A DNA stretch of 64,000 bases from Streptomyces lienomycini (GTDB lineage: Bacteria; Actinomycetota; Actinomycetes; Streptomycetales; Streptomycetaceae). The position numbers and the translations under genes are program-made. The stretch covers positions 3,100,001-3,164,000 of the forward strand of contig NZ_CP116257.1 in the NCBI RefSeq assembly GCF_027947595.1. Direction: 5' to 3'. The notes under the pieces were generated by a model. It searched no databases. It had not been told where the DNA came from and saw only the letters and a program-made list of their open reading frames with translations. Below are positions 55,764 to 64,000 of this stretch, in pieces (position 1 is the first letter of the stretch; every line of letters begins with the position of its first letter).

Positions 55764-57107
55764 TTGACTCCTCCCGATCCGCTCGCTCCCCTCGACCTGG
55801 CGTTCTGGAACATTGAGTCCCCCGAGCACCCCATGCACCTCGGCGCCCTCGGCGTCTTCGAGGCCGCCTCGCCCACCGCCGGCGCCCTCGCGGCGGACCT
55901 GCTCGCGGCCCGCGCGCCCGCGGTGCCCGGACTGCGGATGCGGATCCGGGACGTCTGGCAGCCCCCGCCGGCCCTGCGGGCGCCCCTCTCGTTCGGCGGC
56001 GCGACCCGCGAACCCGACCCTCGCTTCGACCCGCTCGACCACGTCCGGCTGCACGCCCCGACCACGGACTTCCACGCCCGGGCCGGCCGTCTCATGGAAC
56101 AGCCCCTGGACCGCGACCGGCCGCCGTGGGAGGCGCACGTGCTGCCGGGAGCGGACGGCGGCTCCTTCGCCGTGCTGTTCAAGTTCCACCACGCCCTGGC
56201 CGACGGACTGCGCGCCCTGACCCTCGCCGCCGGGATCCTCGACCCGATGGACCTCCCCGCGCCCCGGCCCCGCCCCGCACAGCCCGCGCGCGGGCTCCTG
56301 CCCGACGTGCGCACGCTGCCCGGCAGGCTCCGCGACGCCCTGTCGGACGTGGGCCGCGCCCTGGACATCGGCGCGGCGGCGGCCCTGTCCACGCTGGACG
56401 TGCGCTCCTGCGCCGCGCTCACCGCCGAGCCCTCCGGCACCCGCCGGATCGCGGGCGTGGCCGTCGACCTCGACGACGTGCACCACGTCCGCAAGACCAC
56501 CGGCGGCACCGTCAACGACGTACTGATCGCGGTCGTCGCCGGCGGCCTGCGCCGCTGGCTGGACGAGCGCGGCGACGGCAGCGAGGGCGTCGCACCCCGC
56601 GCGCTGATCCCCGTTGCCAAACGCCGTGGGCGCACCGCCCACCCGCAGGGCAACCGGCTCTCCGGGTACCTGCTGCGGCTGCCGGTCGGCGACCCGGACC
56701 CCCTCTCCCGGCTCGGCACGGTCCGCGGCGCCATGGACCGCAACAAGGACGCCGGACCGGGGCGCGGCGCCGGAGCGGTCGCCCTGCTCGCCGACCACGT
56801 GCCGGCGCTCGGCCACCGGCTCGGCGGGCCGCTGGTCTCCGGGGCCGCCCGGCTCTGGTTCGACGTCCTCGTCACCAGCGTGCCCCTGCCGAGCCTCGGC
56901 CTGCGGCTCGGCGGACACCCGCTCAACGAGGTCTACCCGCTGGCGCCGCTGGCCCGCGGCCACTCGCTGGCGGTGGCCGTCTCGACGTACCGCGGACAGG
57001 TCCACTACGGCCTGGTGGCCGACGCGAAGGCGGTGCCCGACCTCGACCGGTTGGCCCGGGCGCTGGCCGAGGAGGTGGAGACGTTGCTCACGGCCTGCCG
57101 TCCCTGA
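55764..57107 (+). CDS. WS/DGAT family wax ester synthase / diacylglycerol acyltransferase
   Basis: A 447-residue acyltransferase that esterifies diacylglycerol or fatty alcohols with acyl-CoA, making storage triacylglycerol. The catalytic HHxxxDG motif is HHALADG (His142-His143). PLAPLDLAFWNIESPEHPMH opens the family fold, and TVNDVLIAVVAGGLRRWL (near residue 250) and NEVYPLAPLARGHSLAVAV close it. Start TTG at 55764 is preferred because GAGG is seven bases before; ATG at 55749 is in frame but lacks one. I recall a close S. coelicolor DGAT at SCO0958. Confidence 0.93.
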   Translation: MTPPDPLAPLDLAFWNIESPEHPMHLGALGVFEAASPTAGALAADLLAARAPAVPGLRMRIRDVWQPPPALRAPLSFGGATREPDPRFDPLDHVRLHAPTTDFHARAGRLMEQPLDRDRPPWEAHVLPGADGGSFAVLFKFHHALADGLRALTLAAGILDPMDLPAPRPRPAQPARGLLPDVRTLPGRLRDALSDVGRALDIGAAAALSTLDVRSCAALTAEPSGTRRIAGVAVDLDDVHHVRKTTGGTVNDVLIAVVAGGLRRWLDERGDGSEGVAPRALIPVAKRRGRTAHPQGNRLSGYLLRLPVGDPDPLSRLGTVRGAMDRNKDAGPGRGAGAVALLADHVPALGHRLGGPLVSGAARLWFDVLVTSVPLPSLGLRLGGHPLNEVYPLAPLARGHSLAVAVSTYRGQVHYGLVADAKAVPDLDRLARALAEEVETLLTACRP

Positions 57108-57210
57108 CCCCGTCCGGTTTGGATCCGGGCGCCGCGCTGAATAAAATCCGCTGTTCGACAGCGGTCGCCTCCCGGAGCGCCGCGACGGTGACCAGGGAAC
57201 GGCAGCGGCG

Positions 57211-58728
57211 ATGACGGTGACACAGGACGGCTCGGCGACCACGGACGAGGCGCCCGCGAACGGGCTGACCGCCTCCGCCCACGGGCCCGGCATCGACCCG
57301 GAGCGGCTCGCCGTCTGCCTGGACGTGCTGGAGGAACTCGACGGAATCGACGTCGACCACCCCGACGCGATCCGGGTCCGCCGCGCCACCTCGCACATCT
57401 ACCGCATGGTCAAGCAGCGCCGCCGCCAGGAGCGCCGGGCCGCCAAGACCGCCCACGACAAGGCGGTCACCGAGGCCACCGCCACCGGCTCCGCCGAGCG
57501 CATCGACGACGAGACCGAGGGCCTGCTGCCCTCCTCCCGCACCGAGCAGGGCACGATCGCGGGGATACTCCAGCGCCCCCGCTCCTGCTACATCTGCAAG
57601 CAGCGCTACACCGAGGTCGACTACTTCTACCACCAGCTCTGCCAGGACTGCGCCGCCGAGAACCGGGCCCGCCGCGACGCCCGCGCCGACCTCACCGGCA
57701 AGCGCGCGCTGCTCACCGGCGGCCGGGCCAAGATCGGCATGTACATCGCGCTGAGGCTGCTGCGCGACGGCGCGCACACCACGATCACCACCCGCTTCCC
57801 CAAGGACGCCATCCGCCGCTTCAAGGCCATGGACGACTCCGCGGACTGGATGCACCGCCTGGAGGTCGTCGGCATCGACCTGCGCGACCCCGCCCAGGCC
57901 GTGGCCCTCGCCGAGCAGGTCACCGAGCAGGGGCCGCTCGACATCCTGATCAACAACGCCACCCAGACCGTGCGCCGCCTGCCCTCCGCGTACGCCGCGC
58001 TGGTCGAGGGCGAGAGCGCCCCGCTGCCCGCCGGGGAACTGCCCGCCCACCACGTCATCGGCGCCTTCAACTCCGGCGCGGTCGACGGCCTGGCCGCGCT
58101 GCCGCTGGGCGCCTCGGGGCTCGACGCGCAGAAGGTGGCCGACCTCGCCCTGGTCGCCGGCAACGCCAGCGTGGTGCGGCACCGGGAGGGCACCGCCATC
58201 GACGCGGGCGGCCTGGTCCCCGACGTGGTCGACTCCAACACGTGGGTGCAGACCATCGAGCAGATCACCCCGGTGGAACTGCTCGAGACCCAGCTGTGCA
58301 ACTACACGTCGCCGTTCATCCTCATCAGCGCGCTGCGCCCGTCGATGGCCGAGGCCGCGCGCCAGGCGCCCGCGGGCCGCGCCTACGTCGTCAACGTCTC
58401 GGCGATGGAGGGCGTGTTCGCCCGCGGCTACAAGGGCGCGGGCCACCCGAACACCAACGCGGCCAAGGCGGCCATGAACATGGTGACCCGGACCAGCGGA
58501 CAGGAGATGTTCGACACCGACCGGATCCTGATGACCTCCGTCGACACCGGCTGGATCACCGACGAGCGCCCCCACTACGACAAGCTGCGGCTGGCCGACG
58601 CCGGCTTCCACGCCCCGCTCGACCTGATCGACGGAGCCGCCCGCGTCTACGACCCCATCGTGCGCGGCGAGGCGGGCGAGGACCTGTACGGCGTCTTCCT
58701 GAAGGACTACGCGCCCGGCAAGTGGTGA
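57211..58728 (+). CDS. SDR-like oxidoreductase with N-terminal zinc ribbon
   Basis: A 505-residue cytosolic protein. The first ~125 residues are helical, followed by a four-Cys site (CYICKQR... then LCQDCAAEN, about 126-150), a likely zinc ribbon. A Rossmann SDR domain follows with glycine motif LLTGGRAKIG (about 168) and LINNATQTV. After VNVSAMEG the expected Tyr-x3-Lys is Thr415-N-A-A-Lys419, so the catalytic Tyr appears absent. The C-terminal DTGWITDERP is typical of SDRs. It is 103 bases after the DGAT gene, in the same direction; a role in lipid metabolism is possible. Confidence 0.8.
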   Translation: MTVTQDGSATTDEAPANGLTASAHGPGIDPERLAVCLDVLEELDGIDVDHPDAIRVRRATSHIYRMVKQRRRQERRAAKTAHDKAVTEATATGSAERIDDETEGLLPSSRTEQGTIAGILQRPRSCYICKQRYTEVDYFYHQLCQDCAAENRARRDARADLTGKRALLTGGRAKIGMYIALRLLRDGAHTTITTRFPKDAIRRFKAMDDSADWMHRLEVVGIDLRDPAQAVALAEQVTEQGPLDILINNATQTVRRLPSAYAALVEGESAPLPAGELPAHHVIGAFNSGAVDGLAALPLGASGLDAQKVADLALVAGNASVVRHREGTAIDAGGLVPDVVDSNTWVQTIEQITPVELLETQLCNYTSPFILISALRPSMAEAARQAPAGRAYVVNVSAMEGVFARGYKGAGHPNTNAAKAAMNMVTRTSGQEMFDTDRILMTSVDTGWITDERPHYDKLRLADAGFHAPLDLIDGAARVYDPIVRGEAGEDLYGVFLKDYAPGKW

Positions 58729-58766
58729 CGGGACCTCAGTCCGGGGAGCCCGGCCGGTAGTCGCGC

Positions 58767-59206
58767 TCAGTCCACGAGGCCCAGCCGGGAGTTCCGCGCC
58801 GCCGTCAGTTCCAGCACCGTGCGCCAGTCCTCCAGGACCCCGGCGTCGAAGACGGCGGTGCGGGCCTCCTCGTCGGCCTGCCGCAGGCTGGTCAGGTCGT
58901 CGTCGTGGGCCCAGGCCTCGGGGCGGTCCTGCCGGCGCAACAGGCGGGCGACCCGCGCGCCGAGCAGGGGTCGCACCGCGTCGGCGGTCCGGGCGGCCGG
59001 GCCGTCCGGCCACAGCAGCCGGCCCACGGGGAGACCAGGCCGGCGACCTGGAGCTCCTTGTCGGCGGGCCGGCGCCGGCGCAGCAGCGCGGCCGTCCGCA
59101 GCGCGTGCCCGTGCGGGTCCCGGGGGCCACCGCCCGTCTCCGCGGCCCGCTCGCCCCGGCAGGCGTACAGCAGGTCCATCAGCTCCTCGACGCTGCGCAG
59201 TTCCAT
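58767..59206 (-). pseudogene. Frameshifted HD-domain-like protein
   Basis: The gene starts at ATG 59206 with GGGAGGACCGAGG upstream: MELRSVEELMDLLYACRG, then GHALRTAALLRRRRPADKEL and LQVAGLV. In that frame the product soon loses sense; a one-base-shifted frame continues with GRLLWPDGPAARTADAVRPL and LEDWRTVLELTAARNSRLGL. The break falls at 59021-59034, exactly where the HD motif (LVHDLG) should be, so the metal site is destroyed. Related actinobacterial proteins are HD phosphohydrolase/inositol-oxygenase-like. It converges on the SDR gene. Confidence 0.7.
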
Positions 59207-59674
59207 GCCTCGGTCCTCCCACGAGACAGCCGTTGCCGACGGGCAGCAGACCATGGCGAGCTTGCGCGGCGGCCAACGGGAACTGAACTGCGCCTCCGCC
59301 ACCGCCGGGATTCGCAAGTGCGGTCGCCGATATAGGCCGAACGGGTGAGTTGTGCACGGTGCGGAAGCGAAGGAACCGGGGCACACTGGGGTCAACTGCG
59401 CGCGGGGCGAAGGGCAATGGTTCTCCCATCTTTTGAGCCCCATAGAGCGCACCCCCGCTCATTTGGTTAACCTGGAGCGGACGGGCGGCAGCACCGGGCA
59501 CCACCCACACCCAACGCCCGTCATGGGGCAAGCCGGTTCACCACGGCCTGCTCCCGCACGCGTGACCGACGCCACCGCGTCCGAGCGGCTACTCACACTC
59601 GAGCGGGCGTCTTGTGCCGTACAGGAGACTGGCTCACAGGCCCCGAGGGTGACCCGACACATAAGGAGTGCGCG
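59207..59674. other. 468-bp divergent intergenic region
   Basis: No gene or strong hairpin seen. It should hold the promoter of the HD-type pseudogene and that of the 57-residue peptide. AT-richer spots occur at 59405-59480 (TCTTTTGAG, TTTGGTTAACC), which may be promoter elements. Confidence 0.45.
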
Positions 59675-59848
59675 GTGACACCGGAGACGACGAACACGGA
59701 ACAGCCCCCCGAAGAACGCACCGGGCGTGCGCGACGCAGGCCCGGGGAGATCGGCAGCCTCGACGTGTGGGCGCGGTCCGCCCCGATCCGCCTCGCGGGC
59801 TACGAGGAGGACCTCGCCGAACCCCACATCCTGCCCAGCGTGGACTGA
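59675..59848 (+). CDS. Small 57-residue protein, unknown
   Basis: A GTG-started frame with AAGGAG eight bases upstream. The product is MTPETTNTEQPPEERTGRAR and then a block ending DVWARSAPIRLAGYEEDLAE, PHILPSVD. The charged leader, lack of Cys, and a compact Trp/Tyr-rich tail ending in Asp resemble a ribosomally made peptide precursor, but no modification enzymes lie beside it. I do not recognise the family. The GNAT gene begins 43 bases later. Confidence 0.6.
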   Translation: MTPETTNTEQPPEERTGRARRRPGEIGSLDVWARSAPIRLAGYEEDLAEPHILPSVD

Positions 59849-59891
59849 ACGGCGCCACCGTCCGGGGCATGGGCGTGCGACACTCACGCCC

Positions 59892-60374
59892 ATGCTGATC
59901 AGGGAAGCCACGGCCGGGGACTGGCCGCACATCTGGCCCTTCTGGCACCGCGTCGTCGCGGCCGGCGAGACCTACGCCTGGGACCCGGACACCTCCGAGG
60001 AGGACGCCCGGGCCCTGTGGACGAACCCCGCCAAGCGTGTCTACGTCGCCGAGGACGAGACCGGTGCCGTCGTCGGCTCCGCCTACGTCACCCCCAACTA
60101 CGGGGGGCCCGCCGCGGGCATCGCCAACGCCGGCTTCATGGTCGACCCCGACCGGGCCGGCCGCGGCACCGGACGGGCCCTGGCCGAACACGTCCTGGCC
60201 GCCGCGAAGGCCGACGGGTACCGGGGCATGGTCTTCAACGCCGTCGTCGAGACCAACCCGGCCGTGCGGCTGTGGACCTCCCTCGGCTTCACGATCCTCG
60301 GCACGGTGCCGGACGCCTTCGACCACCCGCGACACGGCCGGGTCGGGCTGCACATCATGCACCGCGCCCTGTAG
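59892..60374 (+). CDS. GNAT family N-acetyltransferase
   Basis: A 160-residue acetyltransferase. The acetyl-CoA loop is VDPDRAGRGTGRALAEHVL; NAVVETNPAVRLWTSLGF and ILGTVPDAFDHP complete the pattern of the L-amino-acid N-acyltransferase (MnaT/YncA-like) group. The start at 59892 (MLIREATAGDW) is set by the family N-terminus; its ribosome site is poor, so translation may be coupled to the small upstream gene. Confidence 0.9.
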   Translation: MLIREATAGDWPHIWPFWHRVVAAGETYAWDPDTSEEDARALWTNPAKRVYVAEDETGAVVGSAYVTPNYGGPAAGIANAGFMVDPDRAGRGTGRALAEHVLAAAKADGYRGMVFNAVVETNPAVRLWTSLGFTILGTVPDAFDHPRHGRVGLHIMHRAL

Positions 60375-60398
60375 GTCCGCTCGCTCCAGCAGGCCCGC

Positions 60399-61742
60399 TC
60401 ACCGCGAGGGAGCCGTCCGCCGCCAGGGCCGCAGCGCCTCGATCCGCTCCGCCAGCTCCAGCAGCGCCGCCTCCGAACCCGGCCGGCCCACCAGCTGCAC
60501 GGCGCAGGGGGCGCCCGAGTCCAGCGTGCCGGACGGCACCGACATCGCGGGCCAGCCGGTCAGGTTCCACGGCGGCGTGAACGGCGAGTACACCGAGTTC
60601 GCCACCACGTTGCGCAGCCAGCCCCGTTCGTGCCAGGGGCCCGCCTTGGGGGAGCGGCGGGCCAGCGCCGGGGTGAGCAGGACGTCGTACTCGGCGAAGA
60701 ACGGCTCCAGGCGGCCGCGCAGCCGCTCCCGGTCCTCGCCGCCCGCCACCCTGCCGACGAAGCGCCGCCCGAGGGCCGCGTGCACCCGGGTACGCCGGGT
60801 CAGCAGCCGCCGGTCCAGGCCCCGCGCGTCCACCGACGTACCGGCCGTCCAGTGGGTGAGGGCGGTCACGCCCAGCGACGCCGGGTAGGGCGGGTCCGCC
60901 CGCCGCACCTGGTGCCCCGCCCTCATCAGCACCCCGGCCGCCTCGCGCACGGCGTGCGCGTACGGGCGGGAGACGGTGACCCCGGCCAGCGGGCTGCGCA
61001 GCGAGACGGCCACGCGCAGGGCGCCCGCATCGTCGTGCTCCGGCGGTGCCTGGCCGGCGAGGACGGTGAGCAGCAGGCGGGCGTCGGCGACCGTCGTGGC
61101 CAGCGGCCCGTTCTCGGACATGCCGAACCAGTCGCCCTCGCCGATACCGGCCGGCACGACGCCGTGGCCCGGCTTGAGGGTCACCAGACCGCAGTTGGCC
61201 GCGGGGATGCGCAGCGAGCCCATGCCGTCGTTGCCGAGTGCGACCGGGACCATCCCGGCGGCGACCGCGGCCGCGCTGCCGCCCGACGAACCGCCCGCCG
61301 TGCGCGCCGGGTCCCACGGGTTGCGGGCCGTGCCGAGCACCCCCTCGGTGGTGCCGAACACACACAGCTCCGGCACGTTCGTCAGCCCCACCACCACCGC
61401 GCCGGCCGCCCGCAGCCGGGCCACGGTGACATGGTCGGCGCCCGCGGGCTTGTGCGGCGTGGCGGCCGAACCGACCCGGGTGGACTCCCCGCGCACCGCG
61501 AGATTGTCCTTGACCGCCACCGGCACCCCGGCCAGCGGCAGTTCGCCCAGATCGCCGCGGGCTCCCACCTCCTCCGCCTCGGCGAGCGCCGCCTCGGCCC
61601 GTACCGCGCGGAAGGCGCCGACACGGTCGTCGAGACGCCCGATCCCGGCCAGGTGCTCCGCCACCACCTCGCGGGGAGCGACCCGCTTCTCGCGGACGGC
61701 GGCGGCGATCTCGACGGCGGTCCGGCCGGCCCAGTCGGTCAC
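60399..61742 (-). CDS. Amidase signature family protein
   Basis: A 447-residue amidase with a Lys-cisSer-Ser triad: Lys in PVAVKDNLAV, cis-Ser in TAGGSSGGSAAAV and nucleophile Ser in NDGMGSLRIPAANCG. It cleaves carboxamides or acts like a GatA paralogue without GatB/C; substrate unknown. GTG start with GGGAG upstream. Convergent with the GNAT gene; 123 bases past the LacI gene on the same strand, so it may be controlled separately. Confidence 0.92.
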   Translation of the reverse strand: MTDWAGRTAVEIAAAVREKRVAPREVVAEHLAGIGRLDDRVGAFRAVRAEAALAEAEEVGARGDLGELPLAGVPVAVKDNLAVRGESTRVGSAATPHKPAGADHVTVARLRAAGAVVVGLTNVPELCVFGTTEGVLGTARNPWDPARTAGGSSGGSAAAVAAGMVPVALGNDGMGSLRIPAANCGLVTLKPGHGVVPAGIGEGDWFGMSENGPLATTVADARLLLTVLAGQAPPEHDDAGALRVAVSLRSPLAGVTVSRPYAHAVREAAGVLMRAGHQVRRADPPYPASLGVTALTHWTAGTSVDARGLDRRLLTRRTRVHAALGRRFVGRVAGGEDRERLRGRLEPFFAEYDVLLTPALARRSPKAGPWHERGWLRNVVANSVYSPFTPPWNLTGWPAMSVPSGTLDSGAPCAVQLVGRPGSEAALLELAERIEALRPWRRTAPSR

Positions 61743-61865
61743 GGAAGGCTCCCAGGGGGTGGAGGGGACGGAAATCGGGATTACTCACGAGTACGCAGGA
61801 CAGCACTCTGCCCCTCCCCGGCGTCCACGTCGAGAGCGCGGCCCGCCCCGCCTCCCGCCCCCGGG

Positions 61866-62912
61866 TCAGGCGGACCGGGCCGGCCCCGTGCTGTCCCGCT
61901 CGATCAGTCTCGGCACCGGCACCCGCACCGTGCGTGCCGGGCCGCCGTCGAGCAGCGCGGTCAGCTCCGTCGCCGCCGTGCGGCCGAACTCCACACTGTC
62001 CCGTGACAGCGCGGACAGCCACGGCCTGACGATGCGGCACAGCGCCGAGTCCTCCCAGGCGACCACGGACACGTCCGCCGGCACCCCGAACCCGAGTCCG
62101 GCCGCGGCGGCGACCCCGGCGACGGCCATCACGTCGTTGTCGTAGATCAGGGCGGTCGGGGGCGCGGGCGCCTCCAGCAGACGGCGGGTGACCGCCGCGC
62201 CCTGGGCGTCGGAGTAGTCGGTGGTCACCGACTTGACCTCGCCGAGTCCGCGCCGACCCGCCTCGGCACGCAGGGCGCGGATGCGGCGCTCGGTGTGGGC
62301 GAGGTCCGGCAGTCCGGCGACGTGCACGATCCGCCGGTGGCCGAGCGCGTGCAGCCCGTCCACCAGCGCGGCCATCGCGCCCGCGTCGTCCGCCCACACC
62401 GTCGACAGCCCCGGGTGGCGTTCGTCCGGCGCACCGCCGATCACCACGGCGGGCAGACCGAGTTCGTCCAGCAGGTCCGGGCGCGGATCGTCGGTGCGCG
62501 GATCGACCACCAGCACGCCGTCCACCCGGTGCTCCGCCCACCAGCGCCGGTAGACCGCGCACTCGTCGTCCACGTCCCGCGCCACCTGGAACAGCAGCCC
62601 CAGATGACGCCGTGCCAGCACCTCCTGGATGCCGGAGACCAGTTGCAGGAAGAACGAGTCCACGCCGAGCGTGTGCGCGGGCCGCGCCAGGACGAAGCCG
62701 ACCGTCGCCGCGCCCTCCCCGGACAGCGCCCGCGCCGCCGTGCTGGGCCGCCAGCCGAGCTGCTCGGCCACCCGGCGCACCCGGTCCCGGGTGATCTCGG
62801 AGACCCCCGGCCGGTCGTTCAGCGCGAACGACACCGCGCTCTCGGAGACCCCGGCCCGGCGCGCGATGTCCTTCATCGTCGGCCGGCGCGCGGCGGGCCG
62901 CTTGGCCGGCAT
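61866..62912 (-). CDS. LacI-family regulator divergent from sugar-binding protein gene
   Basis: A 348-residue repressor. HTH: TMKDIARRAGVSESAVSFAL, then NDRPGVSEITRDRVRRVAEQ. The effector domain follows. The ATG at 62912 is preferred because GAGGAG lies six bases upstream; a GTG two codons earlier abuts it. Its position divergent from a CUT1-type binding protein indicates local control of that transporter, through the TAAAGCGC repeats between them. Confidence 0.95.
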   Translation of the reverse strand: MPAKRPAARRPTMKDIARRAGVSESAVSFALNDRPGVSEITRDRVRRVAEQLGWRPSTAARALSGEGAATVGFVLARPAHTLGVDSFFLQLVSGIQEVLARRHLGLLFQVARDVDDECAVYRRWWAEHRVDGVLVVDPRTDDPRPDLLDELGLPAVVIGGAPDERHPGLSTVWADDAGAMAALVDGLHALGHRRIVHVAGLPDLAHTERRIRALRAEAGRRGLGEVKSVTTDYSDAQGAAVTRRLLEAPAPPTALIYDNDVMAVAGVAAAAGLGFGVPADVSVVAWEDSALCRIVRPWLSALSRDSVEFGRTAATELTALLDGGPARTVRVPVPRLIERDSTGPARSA

Positions 62913-62938
62913 GCGCACTCCTCACTTCGATGCATGCG

Positions 62939-62971
62939 CTAAAGCGCTTGAGTGGAAAGATCCTAAAGCGC
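62939..62971. promoter_or_regulatory. CTAAAGCGC direct repeats, LacI operator candidate
   Basis: CTAAAGCGC occurs at 62939-62947 and 62963-62971, with TTGAG and ATTAG after each; the first is followed closely by a near palindrome (TAAAGCGCTT). A TTGACT -35-like hexamer occurs at 63056-63061 before the binding-protein gene. The repeats lie 27 bases from the LacI start. Confidence 0.6.
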
Positions 62972-63129
62972 ATTAGTGATACGTGGCAAGTGGCTGTCCA
63001 TACGGCTCTGACGTGCACTAATGCTGTTGGTGGGACTTTAGTTGACGGCAATCCATTGACTTTCCGAACAATCGCCGTGCATGGTCGCTGGCATCCCACC
63101 GCCGACGTCCTCCAGGGAGACGTGTCACC

Positions 63130-64000
63130 GTGCCCATCTCGCGCAGAACATTCGCCGCCGCCGTCGCCGCCCTCGTCCTGCCGCTCAGCGCCTGCGGCTC
63201 CGGGGACGACGGCGGCGGCTCGACCGACGCCTCGGGCAAGGTCGAGGGCGACATCACCTTCCAGACCTGGAACCTGCGGGCCAACTTCAAGGACTACTTC
63301 GAGGGCCTGATCGCCGACTTCGAGAAGAAGTACCCCGGCACCCACGTCAAGTGGGTCGACCAGCCCGGCGAGGGCTACGCTGACAAGATCAGCGCCGACG
63401 CCGCCGGCGGCACCCTGCCCGACGTCGTCAACGTCTCCCCGGACCTCGTCGCCCCGCTCGCCGGGGCGGGCCTCGCCCTCGACCTGGAGAAGGCGGCCGG
63501 CCAGTACGAGAAGGAGTACCTGGAGGGGGCCTGGGCCAGCCACCGGATACCGGGCACGGACGGCACGTACGCCTTCCCCTGGTACCTCAACACCGGCCCG
63601 CTCTTCTACAACAAGTCCCTCTTCGAGAAGGCCGGCCTCGACCCCGAGCAGCCGCCGAAGACCTACGACGAGGTCTTCGACGCCGCGCTGAGGATCGCCG
63701 ACAAGACCGGCGGCGAGGTCGCCACGCTCGCCAACGTGCCCACCATCGAGGACTTCGGCCGCTACGGCGTCCCGCTCATGGACGAGGAGGGCACCGCCTT
63801 CGCGTTCAACGACGCCAAGGGCGTCGAACTCCTCACCCACTACAAGGAGCTGTACGACGCCAAGGCCCTCGACCCGCAGGCGCTGACCGCCACCCCCGAG
63901 TCCTCGGGGAAGAAGTTCCTCACAGGCGCCGTCGCCATGAACCCGGGCAGCGCCCTCGACCTCGCCAACTTCAAGAAGCAGGCGCCGAACCTGTACGAGA
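63130..64000 (+). CDS. Sugar-binding lipoprotein of ABC transporter (partial)
   Basis: The first 290 residues of a family-1 solute-binding protein; the end lies outside the window. The N-terminus ISRRTFAAAVAALVLPLSAC combines a Tat-type RR motif and a lipobox, so it is exported folded and lipid-anchored. GDITFQTWNLRANFKDYFEG and YAFPWYLNTGPLFYNKSLFEKAGL are typical of CUT1 binding proteins. GTG start with GGGAGA upstream. Permease genes presumably follow. It is divergent from the LacI gene, which likely represses it. Confidence 0.93.
   Translation, partial: MPISRRTFAAAVAALVLPLSACGSGDDGGGSTDASGKVEGDITFQTWNLRANFKDYFEGLIADFEKKYPGTHVKWVDQPGEGYADKISADAAGGTLPDVVNVSPDLVAPLAGAGLALDLEKAAGQYEKEYLEGAWASHRIPGTDGTYAFPWYLNTGPLFYNKSLFEKAGLDPEQPPKTYDEVFDAALRIADKTGGEVATLANVPTIEDFGRYGVPLMDEEGTAFAFNDAKGVELLTHYKELYDAKALDPQALTATPESSGKKFLTGAVAMNPGSALDLANFKKQAPNLYE

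Overview
The window is very GC-rich DNA with strong G/C bias at third codon positions, frequent GTG starts, many Tat and lipoprotein signals, LacI-regulated sugar-ABC loci, Rpf and NlpC/P60 cell-wall enzymes and IS relics. This points to a Streptomyces chromosome, close to the S. coelicolor type, in arm-like sequence. The first ~25 kb resembles in content and order what I remember of the S. coelicolor SCO7000-7020 region. The gnd/rpf/glg/DGAT block (42.5-58.7 kb) resembles what I remember near SCO0955-0975; these synteny statements are from memory, not a search.

Layout. 1-9.6 kb: cytochrome P450 (partial), N-formylglutamate amidohydrolase, monomeric isocitrate dehydrogenase, MscS channel, YbhN-type flippase-like protein, an ABC exporter behind a SoxR-type promoter, and a GAF/PP2C/HATPase phosphatase. 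9.6-24.8 kb: an alpha-glucan locus with GH13 alpha-glucosidase, two permeases, a binding lipoprotein, a large secreted GH87 alpha-1,3-glucanase (mycodextranase type) between two near-duplicate LacI regulators, an EEP-family phosphodiesterase, and a secreted GH13 alpha-amylase with CBM20. The four regulator, GH87 and amylase upstream regions carry GCAAG/CTTGC or related palindromes.

25-34.5 kb: NlpC/P60 endopeptidase, an unknown protein, a DUF3068 membrane protein, then a rubber-degradation cluster: lcp (latex clearing protein, heme rubber oxygenase) with the molybdenum hydroxylase pair oxiB/oxiA, a divergent TetR regulator with a perfect inverted repeat between them, and a flavohemoprotein. 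34.6-38.4 kb: a type-VII-secretion-like module with a WXG100-like protein, a large protein ending in a papain/C39-like Cys-His-Asn domain, and an overlapping lipoprotein resembling chagasin (I42) cysteine-protease inhibitors. This is the best candidate here for an undescribed effector-immunity system. 38.4-40.3 kb is a decayed patch with an IS5-type transposase tail and a duplicated gene tail.

40.3-58.7 kb: panD, GNAT, Asp/Glu racemase-like protein, proline-rich protein, gnd, an Rpf/LysM/M23 wall hydrolase, EamA transporter, FhuF-like Fe-S protein, glycogen/maltose-1-phosphate synthase with glgC, a secreted GH2-GH92 pair behind twin ATCGAT palindromes, a WS/DGAT acyltransferase and an atypical zinc-ribbon SDR. 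58.7-64 kb: a frameshifted HD-type gene, a 57-residue unknown peptide, GNAT, amidase, and a third LacI regulator divergent from a Tat-type sugar-binding lipoprotein that runs off the window.
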